From Clostridium sp. BNL1100 (lineage in GTDB: Bacteria > Bacillota > Clostridia > Acetivibrionales > DSM-1351), in NCBI RefSeq assembly GCF_000244875.1, contig NC_016791.1, positions 2,299,001-2,363,000 on the forward strand: a stretch of 64,000 nucleotides of DNA, in the 5' to 3' direction. The notes under the pieces are model-generated. The model saw only the letters and a list, made by a program, of their open reading frames with translations. It was not told where the DNA came from and made no database searches. Positions 48,765 to 58,445 of the stretch are shown one piece after another. Position numbers and translations under genes: made by a program. Every line of letters starts with the position of its first letter. Within the stretch, counting starts at the first letter, position 1.

Positions 48765-48820
48765 AAATCAGGCATAAAGAATTTCTGGCTTACTCCGATT
48801 ATCTTTGTGCCTGATTTTTT
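48765..48820 (+). terminator. Terminator of the leader RNA
   Basis: AAATCAGGCATAAAG (48765-48779) pairs with CTTTGTGCCTGATTT (48803-48817), one mismatch, followed by TTT. Confidence 0.85.
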
Positions 48821-48938
48821 ACTGAGACATATCTAAATTAAACATGTATTTCCTATAAATAAATAATTTTCTAGAAATTATGGATTATATTTACTTATTC
48901 TTATATACTTAATATGTTCTATATTTTATCGCAAGGAG

Positions 48939-49904
48939 ATGGTTTATATTAATAATAATTCTGCTCTATTAAAAAAAATTGCCGATAATGTTGAAAATGT
49001 AATTGTAGGAAAAAGAAATGCTATTGAATTAGCAATAATCGCACTTATTAGTAATGGACACGTTCTTTTAGAGGATGTCCCCGGCGTAGGTAAAACGAGC
49101 CTAGTTTCAGCCTTGGCCAAATCCATTTCGGCATCTTTTAAGAGAATCCAGTTTACCCCTGATGTTCTTCCCTCCGATATAACAGGTTTTTCAATATTTA
49201 ATCAGAAAACAGGAGAATTCGAATTCAGGCCCGGAACTGCTATGTGCCAGATTCTTCTTGCCGATGAAATTAACAGAACCTCACCCAAAACTCAGTCCAG
49301 CTTGCTGGAAATAATGGAAGAGAACCAAGTCACTGTTGACGGCACTACATATAAGCTTCCAAAGCCATTTATGGTTCTGGCAACTCAAAATCCCATTGAA
49401 TATATTGGTACATACCCTCTTCCTGAGGCACAGATGGACAGGTTCTTTATAAAAATATCTCTTGGATACCCTCAGCAAGGTGAAGAAGTTTACATTGTAT
49501 CTAGATTTTTAGAAGATAATCCATTGGAAACTCTTGAAGCAGTTGCAACCAGTGACGATATTCTACAAATTCAAAAAGATGTAAAACAGGTTTACATAGA
49601 TAAAACCTTGAAAAATTATGTCATTGATATTGTAAGTATGACAAGAAAGAACCAGTATATTGCCCTTGGTGCAAGTCCGAGAGGTTCAATTGCAGTATGT
49701 CGTGCGGCACAGGCATGGGCATATTTCAACGGCAGAGATTATGTGATCCCGGAAGATATAAAAAAGATGCTTTTGCCTACACTTTCACACAGACTTGTTT
49801 TAAAGCAGGAAGCTAAACTCAAAAAAATGTCTTCCTCTGACATATTAACTTCAATAATTGACAAGGTATACATACCTATGGTAGATAACTATGAGAAAAA
49901 GTAG
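48939..49904 (+). CDS. MoxR-family AAA+ ATPase
   Basis: Chaperone-like ATPase of 321 aa. Walker A GVPGVGKTSL near residue 45, Walker B LLADEINR, and ATQNPIEYIGTYPLPEAQMDRF are MoxR hallmarks. It forms the usual operon with a DUF58 protein and a transglutaminase. ATG 48939 directly abuts the SD AAGGAG, which leaves no spacing; a rare ATT start nine bases later cannot be excluded. It overlaps the next gene by 14 bases. By family it may help assemble or activate a protein complex at the membrane. Confidence 0.93.
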   Translation: MVYINNNSALLKKIADNVENVIVGKRNAIELAIIALISNGHVLLEDVPGVGKTSLVSALAKSISASFKRIQFTPDVLPSDITGFSIFNQKTGEFEFRPGTAMCQILLADEINRTSPKTQSSLLEIMEENQVTVDGTTYKLPKPFMVLATQNPIEYIGTYPLPEAQMDRFFIKISLGYPQQGEEVYIVSRFLEDNPLETLEAVATSDDILQIQKDVKQVYIDKTLKNYVIDIVSMTRKNQYIALGASPRGSIAVCRAAQAWAYFNGRDYVIPEDIKKMLLPTLSHRLVLKQEAKLKKMSSSDILTSIIDKVYIPMVDNYEKK

Positions 49905-51096
49905 AATTACCTTTATATTTTTATTTATATTGTCAATAATATTTTTATATAATTTCGGTGGTTTTGTATCCTTCTTCTTTTTCAACACCTTTGTTGCCTT
50001 ATTGATCTTATCTCTTGCATATACCATATTTGTCTTTGTAAGAATCAAATTTATACAGGAAATAGATAAAAGGGTTATTGTTAAAGGAGAGAACGTAAGG
50101 CTTGTTGTAAAGATTTCAAACGAGGATATTTTAGTGTACCCTTATGTTTTTGCAACCTTTTTTAGTTCGCATTCCTCGTTTAAAGGCAAAAATTCTTCAC
50201 AAAGTTTGTCCATTAGCCCCAAGTCCGGTAAGGAATTTATCTTTGATATGGAATGTAAATTCAGAGGTGAGTATGACGTGGGTCTAAGTGAAATCTATAT
50301 TGAAGATTTTCTAGGTTTAATAAAGTTAAAGTATAAAATACCTGAACCGAAAAAAATTATTGTTTACCCTAAAATTGAGCATCTTGCAAATTTCAATATC
50401 CTGTCTTCGGGAAGTTCCGATTCTCAAAGCACTGAAAACGGCATACAGGATAATATAAATAATATTAAAGATATACGTGAATACATTGCCGGAGACAGTT
50501 TCAGAAAGATACACTGGAAGCTTACAGCAAGAAATGAGAAACTTATGGTTAAAAACTATGAGGGTACTACAGATGCAAACGTTAATATACTTCTTGACCT
50601 AAGGAAAAATGTCTATAATGACGAAGAAAATATTATAATTGAAGATAAGCTGATTGAAGCGGCTATTGCCGTACTGTATTTTTATTTGTCCAAAGGAGTT
50701 TCTGTCAATTATGTATACTTCAATAAAAAACTTGAGGTGTTTAAGGCCTCTAATATGATGGAGTTCGAACAAATCTACAAATTATTATCATGTATTAACT
50801 TTGATCAGCAGGTACCGATGCCCGATATTCTGAGGCTCCATTCGGAATCCTGTTCAAATTCATCGGATATGATTATTTTTACCAGTATATTGGATATCGA
50901 TTTGTATAATGAAATGTACAAATCACAGATGGCGAACCATACTGTCACTCTTATTTATGTATCACCGGACAATTCCGGAAATGTTAAATCCGGCATCATC
51001 GAAGATATAATGGAAAATCTCCCCGAAATCGGTATTAAGGCATATTCCATACATCCTGACGATGATATTAAAATCTTACTTGGAGGTTCGGACTGA
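49891..51096 (+). CDS. DUF58 protein with two N-terminal membrane helices
   Basis: Protein of 401 aa. Residues 5-50 form two transmembrane helices. The DUF58 core, with DIREYIAGDSFRKIHWKLTARNEKLMVKNYEG near residue 195, is followed by a von Willebrand A-like region (NVNILLDLRKNVYN). It is found next to moxR in most genomes and has no proven activity. Its stop shares one base with the ATG of the transglutaminase gene. Confidence 0.9.
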   Translation: MRKSRITFIFLFILSIIFLYNFGGFVSFFFFNTFVALLILSLAYTIFVFVRIKFIQEIDKRVIVKGENVRLVVKISNEDILVYPYVFATFFSSHSSFKGKNSSQSLSISPKSGKEFIFDMECKFRGEYDVGLSEIYIEDFLGLIKLKYKIPEPKKIIVYPKIEHLANFNILSSGSSDSQSTENGIQDNINNIKDIREYIAGDSFRKIHWKLTARNEKLMVKNYEGTTDANVNILLDLRKNVYNDEENIIIEDKLIEAAIAVLYFYLSKGVSVNYVYFNKKLEVFKASNMMEFEQIYKLLSCINFDQQVPMPDILRLHSESCSNSSDMIIFTSILDIDLYNEMYKSQMANHTVTLIYVSPDNSGNVKSGIIEDIMENLPEIGIKAYSIHPDDDIKILLGGSD

Positions 51097-53516
51097 TGGT
51101 ACGTGAGAATAAATACGGTGTATTTGTTAACTTAATATTAGTAATCCTTTTATCCTTGTCTGTTTGTCAGACCCTGTACACATCTCTTTTTATGACATAT
51201 AGATGGAACATAAACATATTTCTTTACGTAATACCACTAACTTTTGTTTTTTATCTAGCACTTAAAAATAAAGTTACCTGTATAGTATCCGGTGTTTTAT
51301 TGTTTCTATTTGCAGGTTTTGTTTTTGTTATTATTTATCTTTCAAACAGCTTTAGTTCCTACTCCATTTGGCTGATTGATACAATGCAGGGATACATTAA
51401 CGAACCTAACTCGCGCTATCAAGCAATAACCTTGTTTTTTATAGCCTTTATTGTTACTCTTATGGTATATATCTTTGCCGTAAAACTATATAATATCTAC
51501 TTAGTCAGCTTTGTAACCTTCAGCTTGTTCTTCGGTCAGGCCTATGCCAATATTTTTGTAAGTAAACCGGCTTTTGTACTTTTCTTATTTTCATTTCTGC
51601 TATATTACTTTTTTTACATATTGAAAGGAAGGACCGAGGAAAAATCTTACGACCCGGGTAACAGACTAAAATATCTGCTGTATATAATTCCTGTCTGCAT
51701 TGCCGTTTTAGTTATTAGTTTTAGCTTTCCAATAGGGACTAAAAGAATTTCTTGGTCATGGCTTGACCATAAGTTGGATAATGCCATTGAGAGCTTTTCA
51801 CAAAAAAATACCTCCTCTTTTGATTTCTTTTCTTTAAACGCTACAGGATTTGGAAGCAATGATATTCTGGGGGGTAATATCAGTCCTGACAAAACTCATG
51901 TTATGGATGTAAAATCAGAGTATTATAATCTATATCTAAAAGCATCTTCAAAAGCATATTATAATGGTCACGGATGGTATGACACTGATCCTGTTTTTAA
52001 CCCTGTCTATGGAAACGCAGTGGTTGCTTTAAATAATATAAACATGGATGCTAATCAGCTTGAAGTAGGAGCTCTGATAAACAACTCAAGTTCTAAAGAC
52101 GAATTGTATAAAAGTTCAAAAATAGAGGTCAAATTTAAAAATTTGAAAACCAAATCACTATTCATTCCTCCAAAAACCTTTCAGATAACACCAAAAAAAG
52201 AACTGGGATTATTTACAGACAGAGCCGGAATGATTTCTGCCGAGAAACCTCAAAACAGCAATTTTGAATATATTGTCAATTTTGATTATATGTTTTTGAA
52301 TAGTGACAAATTCAAAGACAGATTAAGAAAAAGCTACAAAGGATATTGGATGGATAACATAAACGAATATGAAAAAAATCAATACAAACTTATATTTAAT
52401 ATCGACATAGACAACCTGTCGGTTGAAAACAAACAAATCATCGACAGTGTAAACATATTCAGTGTCCTTCAGGAGCAATTACGTGATATTTATTCAAAAT
52501 ACGTTTCATTGCCAAGTACAGTAACTCAAAGAGTTCGGGATCTGGCCGAGAATATAACTATAAATCAAGGCAATAACTATGATAAGGCAAAGGCTATAGA
52601 AACTTATCTGGCTACAAACTATCCTTATACGTTAAAGCCGGGTAAACCGCCTTTGAAAAAGGACTTTGTTGACTATTTCCTTTTTGAAGGCAAGAAAGGA
52701 TATTGTACATATTATGCAACCGCAATGACTGTGATGCTAAGGTGCTTAGGGATACCAGCCCGTTATGTTGAAGGTTATATTTTGCCTCCGGACAATAGAA
52801 ACGGTGTTTTTAAGGTTACAAACCAGCAGGCTCACGCATGGGTTGAAGCATATTTTGAGGGATTCGGATGGATTCCCTTTGAACCTACCTCCCCATTTGT
52901 TGCAGCAATGTATCAGGATAACCACATAAGACCTGTTATTGCCAGTAATATGACCGGTCAGTATTATGATGAGTATCGGAGAATGATGGAGAAATATCAA
53001 AGAGAAGGTCAAAATCATTCTATCGATCTTTCCGGTAATTTCCCCATCGGCAGTAAGGATACCAATACAACCCGTGTAGCTTTTATTATAGCTATTTCAT
53101 TGATTTCATTAATTCTGCTGTCTTTATTGTTCGTCGTTTTATTTAACAGAATAAGATTTTACTATCTGTTAGGTAAAATAAGAAAGCAAAATTCTAATGA
53201 TGCAGTTCTGACCGGCTACAAATATATTATTAAGCTGTTTAAAATGCAAAATGTTACTATTTCAGCAGGAGAAACACCTTTTCAGTTTGGAATCAGAGTT
53301 GAGAAACTAATGGATTTTAAAGGGTACAGTTTTAATAAATACGATTTTAATATAATAACAGAATATTATGTCAAGGCTAGATACAGCAGGGACACCCTTC
53401 CTGACGAAGCAAAACAGGATATGATTAACTTTATTGAAACTGTATTAAAGCTAACTTCTGACAAAGTAAGCAAAGTCAAATTTAATTTTTATAAATATTT
53501 TCTTGGTAAAGTATAA
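51096..53516 (+). CDS. Membrane transglutaminase-like protein (TgpA type)
   Basis: Membrane protein of 806 aa. Residues 1-215 hold about seven helices, then an extracellular domain with the transglutaminase core: Cys537 in KGYCTYYATAMTVMLR and His580 in QQAHAWVEAYF, and an FEPTSP motif where the usual Asp is Glu, as often in this subfamily. One helix near 655-680 and a cytoplasmic DUF4129-like tail follow. The moxR-DUF58-transglutaminase operon is widespread; the substrate is unknown, possibly a cell-envelope protein. Confidence 0.92.
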   Translation: MVRENKYGVFVNLILVILLSLSVCQTLYTSLFMTYRWNINIFLYVIPLTFVFYLALKNKVTCIVSGVLLFLFAGFVFVIIYLSNSFSSYSIWLIDTMQGYINEPNSRYQAITLFFIAFIVTLMVYIFAVKLYNIYLVSFVTFSLFFGQAYANIFVSKPAFVLFLFSFLLYYFFYILKGRTEEKSYDPGNRLKYLLYIIPVCIAVLVISFSFPIGTKRISWSWLDHKLDNAIESFSQKNTSSFDFFSLNATGFGSNDILGGNISPDKTHVMDVKSEYYNLYLKASSKAYYNGHGWYDTDPVFNPVYGNAVVALNNINMDANQLEVGALINNSSSKDELYKSSKIEVKFKNLKTKSLFIPPKTFQITPKKELGLFTDRAGMISAEKPQNSNFEYIVNFDYMFLNSDKFKDRLRKSYKGYWMDNINEYEKNQYKLIFNIDIDNLSVENKQIIDSVNIFSVLQEQLRDIYSKYVSLPSTVTQRVRDLAENITINQGNNYDKAKAIETYLATNYPYTLKPGKPPLKKDFVDYFLFEGKKGYCTYYATAMTVMLRCLGIPARYVEGYILPPDNRNGVFKVTNQQAHAWVEAYFEGFGWIPFEPTSPFVAAMYQDNHIRPVIASNMTGQYYDEYRRMMEKYQREGQNHSIDLSGNFPIGSKDTNTTRVAFIIAISLISLILLSLLFVVLFNRIRFYYLLGKIRKQNSNDAVLTGYKYIIKLFKMQNVTISAGETPFQFGIRVEKLMDFKGYSFNKYDFNIITEYYVKARYSRDTLPDEAKQDMINFIETVLKLTSDKVSKVKFNFYKYFLGKV

Positions 53517-53524
53517 TAGTTTTC

Positions 53525-53559
53525 AAAAAGGCTGAAATCATTGATTCTCAGCCTTTTTT
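53525..53559. terminator. Bidirectional terminator overlapping the EamA stop
   Basis: AAAAAGGCTGA (53525-53535) pairs with TCAGCCTTTTT (53548-53558). The right arm encodes the last residues of the convergent EamA gene. Confidence 0.85.
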
Positions 53560-54419
53560 GACTTCTTTATAAAAGACAGCTTTGTTTCAGAAATGACAAC
53601 TGCAATAAATATAAGCAGAAAACCCCAGGCCAGTCTGACTGTCAACTGCTCACCATAAAAAATAATTGAAAACATTATACCGAATACTGATTCAAGGCTC
53701 AATATGATTGCAGCAGCAGAAGGATGGGTGTACTTTTGTCCAATATTCTGGAACAGCAGAGCTACTGCAGTAGCAAAAACAGCCAAATACAGAATACCCG
53801 CAACATTTTGTATACTTACTTCTGTCGGAATATGTTCTGTGGTAAGACCTGTTACCCAAGAAAAAACAGCAGCAAATCCGAACTGGATTATGGTAAGTAC
53901 TATAGGGTCCTTCCCTTTACCCAGTTTTGCAACAGCCACAAGGTGAGCAGCATATATAAAACCGCCAAGCAAAGTAAAAGCGTCGCCAATTCCTATAGTA
54001 AAGCTTCCTGTAAGAGAAACCAGTCCAATACCTGTAAGGCAGATAACTGCGGCTGAGTAATTGTATATGTCCGGCTTTGACTTATCAACAAGCCAGAATA
54101 AGAACGGTACGATTACACAATAAATTGCAGTCAGAAACGCATTTTTACCGGGTGTAGTATTTGTTATACCAATAGTTTGAGTACTATACCCCAAAAACAA
54201 AAAAAGGCCAATGACTCCACCTTTCCAAAGGTATTCAAAAGTTATATTCTTAAGCCTTCTGTAAAATATCACACCAAGCAGAATACAAGCTATAGTAAAT
54301 CGGAACCCCAAAAGAATATGCGGTGGAAATACGTCAACGGTATCCTTCATTATAAAAAATGAACTCCCCCATATAAATGCAGCACAAAAAAGCGCCAGCT
54401 TTGGCATAAATGATTTCAT
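53538..54419 (-). CDS. EamA-family (DMT) transporter
   Basis: Ten-helix membrane permease of 293 aa with two EamA repeats: LFCAAFIWGSSFFIMK at the start and the second half from about 150 (GDAFTLLGGFIYAAHLVAVAKLG). The conserved end of the repeat, PSAAAIILSLESVFGIMFSI, is present. Substrate unknown; relatives export amino acids or metabolites. No SD is seen before ATG 54419 or the second ATG at 54407. Monocistronic. Confidence 0.9.
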   Translation of the reverse strand: MKSFMPKLALFCAAFIWGSSFFIMKDTVDVFPPHILLGFRFTIACILLGVIFYRRLKNITFEYLWKGGVIGLFLFLGYSTQTIGITNTTPGKNAFLTAIYCVIVPFLFWLVDKSKPDIYNYSAAVICLTGIGLVSLTGSFTIGIGDAFTLLGGFIYAAHLVAVAKLGKGKDPIVLTIIQFGFAAVFSWVTGLTTEHIPTEVSIQNVAGILYLAVFATAVALLFQNIGQKYTHPSAAAIILSLESVFGIMFSIIFYGEQLTVRLAWGFLLIFIAVVISETKLSFIKKSKKAENQ

Positions 54420-54563
54420 ATGTAAGCTGCTAATTTTAAATCAATCCTTTCAGATAACTGTTATGTAAAGTTTTTTAATTCAAAGATTTATGTATACTAA
54501 AGATACCTTCCTATTCTAACATTAAAATATTTAAAATAGAAGATATTTATATAGAGATTAGTT

Positions 54564-54782
54564 TTAATCTTCATTGTTATCAGGATTAGTATCATATCCC
54601 TTGCTGTCAAGATACCTTAATCCTAAAATGTATGTTATAAGTGCTATGTATCCCCCTATCATACCTAACAATATAATGGCCGGAGCAGAATCAGTATTTA
54701 TAACCAAGCAAAGTAATAAACTCAAAAATCCGCCCAGAAAAGGCCATGTCCACATATAGAGTTTAAAGTCTCTGAAGTTCAT
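54564..54782 (-). CDS. Small membrane protein, unknown
   Basis: 72 aa, two predicted helices (about 9-32 and 34-58) and an acidic tail. GAGGA seven bases before the ATG supports translation. I do not recognise the family. Isolated gene between EamA and a four-helix protein. Confidence 0.6.
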   Translation of the reverse strand: MNFRDFKLYMWTWPFLGGFLSLLLCLVINTDSAPAIILLGMIGGYIALITYILGLRYLDSKGYDTNPDNNED

Positions 54783-54875
54783 ATATTTATCCTCTTTCTT
54801 TTAATCGTGTAATATTTTACATTATATTACATAATTATGATAAAGACAAATATAAAACAGGTTTCAAAAGAACAT

Positions 54876-54912
54876 AAAAATAGAGTTGCTGCACATTTGC
54901 AACAAACTCTAT
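54876..54912 (-). terminator. Terminator of the four-helix membrane gene
   Basis: ATAGAGTTTGTTGC pairs with GCAGCAACTCTAT (one bulge), followed by TTTTTA on the minus strand. Confidence 0.8.
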
Positions 54913-54928
54913 CTAGTAATTTGTATAA

Positions 54929-55408
54929 TTACATTTTCATCATAAATAATGATGGGTCAAGCATACCAAATATCATTGCAATATGGGCTACTACAAGGAA
55001 TATTCCGACGAAAATTGAGTGTAGCTTGAGTTTTCCCACTTCGTTTCTTTTTCTGCCTATAATGTTCATATCCAACAAAGCCATTCCCAGCAGAGGAACT
55101 ATTCCCAAAAGATAAAAGCCTACTGCTACCACATCTCCAAAGCCTCTCCACTCTCCGTTTGCGGTTAACGGAATTACTGCATTGAAAAGCAGGTATAAAA
55201 ATACACCTGTAAAATAAAGGCCTGCAAAAATACTTGTTATCTTATTCAGCTTTCTCAGACCGCCTGATAAATTTCTAGTAAAGAGTATTGCTAGCTCTGT
55301 TACAGCTATGGTTTCAGCACATATAACCGGTATTGCCATAAAGAGTATAAGGTTCCATGGCTGGTTTGATGCCAAAAGTTCCATATAATGAGTCATCATG
55401 TTCTCCAT
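54929..55408 (-). CDS. Four-helix membrane protein, unknown
   Basis: 159 aa with four hydrophobic segments (about 18-44, 55-80, 95-113, 130-152). The motif PVICAETIAVTELAILFTRN in helix 1 is distinctive and hints at a conserved permease-like family, possibly one of the recently named DUFs, but I cannot name it with confidence. GGAGG seven bases before ATG 55408. Own terminator; no operon partner. Confidence 0.65.
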   Translation of the reverse strand: MENMMTHYMELLASNQPWNLILFMAIPVICAETIAVTELAILFTRNLSGGLRKLNKITSIFAGLYFTGVFLYLLFNAVIPLTANGEWRGFGDVVAVGFYLLGIVPLLGMALLDMNIIGRKRNEVGKLKLHSIFVGIFLVVAHIAMIFGMLDPSLFMMKM

Positions 55409-55498
55409 TGTTTTACCTCCGTAAAAATTTGATTAATTACTTCCCCCATATAATAATAAATTTATATGAAGGTTTTATGGAGAACGAAAAATTTTTTA

Positions 55499-57658
55499 TC
55501 AGGCAACTTTTTTATATAGTCTTTCAATTCTGCTACCCAGACGACTAAGTAATTCATTTGTAATGGTCCCTGCCATCGAAGCCACCTGTTCAGCAGTTAT
55601 AGCCTCATTTCCGTCATCTCCGATAAGTGTGGCTATATCACCCTGCTGTACATCCGGTATTTCCGAAATGTCTACGGTCAGCTGATCCATACATATATTA
55701 CCTATTATAGGAGCTTTTTTACTCTTAATAAGCACATATCCTTTTCCGCATGAAAGGCTCCTTGGTATCCCGTCTGCATAACCTATACAAAGGACTGCTA
55801 TTTTAGTTTTTTTTACGGCGATGAAATTTCTGCCGTAGCCCACAGATTCACCCTCCTCTATTTCTTTTGTAAGAACAATTCTGGCTTTAAGGGACAGAAC
55901 AGGCATCAGGTCAGCACGAACCTTTGTTTTCTCATTTTCTTTGCTCATTACTCCGTATAAAGCTATACCTACTCTGGCATAATCACAATCCAACTCCGGG
56001 TAATTGAGTATTCCATAACTGCTCTGAATGTGTATTTTACTGGGGTTACGGTTATGACTTTTCAAGTAGTTAAGAGTATTATAGAATTTCTTTATTTGCT
56101 CTTTTGTAAATAAAATATTTGAAGGCTCTATACTATCGGCAGTTGATAAGTGGGTATATGTCCCCCCCACTATCAGGTTTTTACAGTTATAGGTTCTGTC
56201 TAAATTTGATAAAGCATCGTTGGTTTCGCCTAGTCTATGCATTCCGGTATCAATTTTTATATGAACCTTTATTTTAAGACCTGTGCTGTCTAACAGTTCT
56301 GCGTATTGGTAATCCACAACTGTCTGTGTAAGATTGTATTTTACAAGCAAAGGTGCTTCATGGGGATGAGTATATCCGAGTATCAATACCTCTCCTTTTA
56401 TTTTATTAGAACGTAGTTCTATTCCTTCAGCTAGGGTTGCAACTGCGAAAGCAGAAATGCCTGCTTTATTCAGAAATCTGGATATTTCAATATCTCCATG
56501 TCCATAAGCATTTGATTTTACAACAGCCATAAGTTGACATTCATGGGGTAGGAGGCATTTAAGCTGATTTACGTTGTGTTTAAGCCTTTCCAGGTCAATT
56601 TCCGCCCATGCTCTGGACCTTTTTGGCTGAGTTTGTCTTTTATAGGACGCTAACCTTTTCCAAATATATACAATAGCAACAGAAACGGCAATTGTCACAA
56701 CAGTTACAACAATAAAATGTATTAAACTATTCCCGATGAGATATGCCTCCAAGTTCAAAACCTTTGCAAAGCCCCTAACGAAAATAATGCAAAGTGGATG
56801 AAGTATATAAACAAGCATTGAAATATCTCTGAGAGTCTTTTGGCTCTCTCCCTTTATACGTAGCAATATCCTGAACAGAAAAATCATTGTGGGAACCAGC
56901 ATAATATACATGCTGTCATGCCTCTGTAAAGAGTAATGCTTCAATATTAAGGCTTCTGCTATAAGAGCTGTAAAAGATAAAGCAAATCCAACTATATTTT
57001 TAGTTATTGAATATTCCCTTTTGGATTCTGCGATTATGGCTCCCAGAACAATGAATACGGGAGCGAAAAACAAACCATTTCTTGTATAATCAAAATATGA
57101 GAATAAAACCCCATAGAAACTATTTGCTACGTCAAATTTTTCCGATATCCCGTAGTAGCTGTCACCAAACAAGCCAATCAGGTATAAAATAAAGCTGAAT
57201 GTAAACACCATTTTTAAACTTATCCTTGTACTCACGGTGTATACAATCATAAAACCTATAATGCTTGCAGGAATATACCAAAGGTGGTATATAGTACCAT
57301 CAAATATAAGGTCTTTTACAAGAGTCGGAATAATTGGTTTCTCTTTGAAATATTCTGAATAAATATTTACCGGTAGATATATTAATATCGCAGCTCCATA
57401 TAAAAACCCGGTTTTAGCAAGGAATTTCAATGATATCCTTTTTCTGTTTTCTGGGGATTCAATACATCTGGGTATAAGAAAATAGCCTGTACACATAAAA
57501 AAGAAAGGTACTGCGACTCTTGCAAGAATCCTGGTCAATACAAAGTCAGCTTCATGACTGACTGAAACCAGTGGTGATGTATGAATAGCGATAATCATTA
57601 TGGCAGCAGCTATGCGAAATTTATCTATACCGGCATATTCTTCCCTTTTGTTAGTCAT
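55499..57658 (-). CDS. vanT: Membrane serine racemase VanT (acyltransferase-3 + alanine-racemase fusion)
   Basis: Bifunctional-looking protein of 719 aa. Residues 1-335 form about ten helices of the acyltransferase-3 type, thought to take up L-Ser in VanT. Residues 345-719 form a PLP racemase: K381 in VVKSNAYGHG binds PLP, VGYGRNF carries the second catalytic Tyr and CIGYADGIPRSLS follows. It makes D-Ser for the VanG ligase. A plain alanine racemase would lack the membrane half. Its ATG lies eight bases inside the vanXY end, so it is translated coupled to vanXY. Last gene of the van cluster. Confidence 0.93.
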   Translation of the reverse strand: MTNKREEYAGIDKFRIAAAIMIIAIHTSPLVSVSHEADFVLTRILARVAVPFFFMCTGYFLIPRCIESPENRKRISLKFLAKTGFLYGAAILIYLPVNIYSEYFKEKPIIPTLVKDLIFDGTIYHLWYIPASIIGFMIVYTVSTRISLKMVFTFSFILYLIGLFGDSYYGISEKFDVANSFYGVLFSYFDYTRNGLFFAPVFIVLGAIIAESKREYSITKNIVGFALSFTALIAEALILKHYSLQRHDSMYIMLVPTMIFLFRILLRIKGESQKTLRDISMLVYILHPLCIIFVRGFAKVLNLEAYLIGNSLIHFIVVTVVTIAVSVAIVYIWKRLASYKRQTQPKRSRAWAEIDLERLKHNVNQLKCLLPHECQLMAVVKSNAYGHGDIEISRFLNKAGISAFAVATLAEGIELRSNKIKGEVLILGYTHPHEAPLLVKYNLTQTVVDYQYAELLDSTGLKIKVHIKIDTGMHRLGETNDALSNLDRTYNCKNLIVGGTYTHLSTADSIEPSNILFTKEQIKKFYNTLNYLKSHNRNPSKIHIQSSYGILNYPELDCDYARVGIALYGVMSKENEKTKVRADLMPVLSLKARIVLTKEIEEGESVGYGRNFIAVKKTKIAVLCIGYADGIPRSLSCGKGYVLIKSKKAPIIGNICMDQLTVDISEIPDVQQGDIATLIGDDGNEAITAEQVASMAGTITNELLSRLGSRIERLYKKVA

Positions 57659-58445
57659 TGCACTGCCTCCAGACCGTAACTATAAAACCGTCAATGTTAT
57701 TTCCCGAAACCTCATAATATAAATTTTCAGACAAATAAACTGATTTTACCTCTTCTCTTGCGTTTACATAAAATATTTTTGCTGTCCATCCTCGATTTTT
57801 TATTTGTAAATGCATACCGTCATATGGAAACTGCTTCAGATATTCTATATATTCTTCTAAAGTAAAGTTATTATCTGAAATAATTTGAGAATGAGGATTT
57901 CCAACATAGCGAAAATGCCATGGTTCATGGGATATTCCGGTAATTGCTTCCTTTCCTTTTGGATAACGTTCAATAAAACCGTATTGTGCTGCTTTTTCAC
58001 GGAAATCCTGACAAATACCCTCATTTGGAAACGAAGGACAAATAAAATCAATATCAGGCTCGTTTTTTGCAACATCTATAGCAAGTCCCGTCTGGTGCTC
58101 ACTGTGGTTTGGAAGAGCAACATATTTACTGGTAAATTCCTCACCATTTTCTTTCATGGAATCATTGTAAATTGCTATCTGCTCACTTAACGGTCTGAAA
58201 CCGCTAACCAGTACGATTTCATTTTCTCCGTTGCAGGCTATAATCAGTTTTCTAAGCATTATTGTCGCTGTTTTATCAAGCAATATTTTTTTAGAAGCAG
58301 TGCTTACATTTTCTAGATTTTTAATTGTTAATGGCTCTGGCTTATTTATCGGGTTCTTTCTGTTTACAAGAACAAGATTACCTATATGAATATATGAATT
58401 GGCCAGGTTCAACCTGACTATATTTGAAATAAGATTTGTACTCAT
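57651..58445 (-). CDS. vanXY: D,D-peptidase VanXY type
   Basis: Zinc peptidase of 264 aa in the VanY/VanX (M15) family. The ligand motif SEHQTGLAIDV gives H117 and D124, and EPWHFRY gives catalytic E174 and ligand H177; SGFRPLSEQ holds the conserved Arg. No signal peptide or membrane helix is seen, as in cytoplasmic VanXY, which removes D-Ala from D-Ala-D-Ala dipeptide and pentapeptide. The C-terminal 65 residues are an extra beta-rich extension. It overlaps vanG by 4 bases and vanT by 8. Position between ligase and racemase is that of vanXY in vanC and vanG clusters. Confidence 0.92.
   Translation of the reverse strand: MSTNLISNIVRLNLANSYIHIGNLVLVNRKNPINKPEPLTIKNLENVSTASKKILLDKTATIMLRKLIIACNGENEIVLVSGFRPLSEQIAIYNDSMKENGEEFTSKYVALPNHSEHQTGLAIDVAKNEPDIDFICPSFPNEGICQDFREKAAQYGFIERYPKGKEAITGISHEPWHFRYVGNPHSQIISDNNFTLEEYIEYLKQFPYDGMHLQIKNRGWTAKIFYVNAREEVKSVYLSENLYYEVSGNNIDGFIVTVWRQCND

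Larger units (their letters stand above)
48622..48820 (+). ncRNA. Candidate small RNA / leader transcript with short ORF
   Basis: A promoter-like TTGTTC-n17-TAATAT (48622-48650) is followed by a structured stretch and a strong terminator (48765-48820), defining a transcript of roughly 160 bases. Inside, TTATTACC (48681-48688) pairs with GGTAATAA (48717-48724). A 14-codon ORF (48700-48744) begins in that loop after AAGGGG. No known RNA family is recognised. It could be an attenuator for the moxR operon 120 bases downstream or an independent RNA. Confidence 0.5.

Noticed and set aside
55499-57658. Plain alanine racemase next to an unrelated acyltransferase gene
   Set aside because: One continuous frame without an SD-led internal start at the junction; the fusion is the known VanT design.
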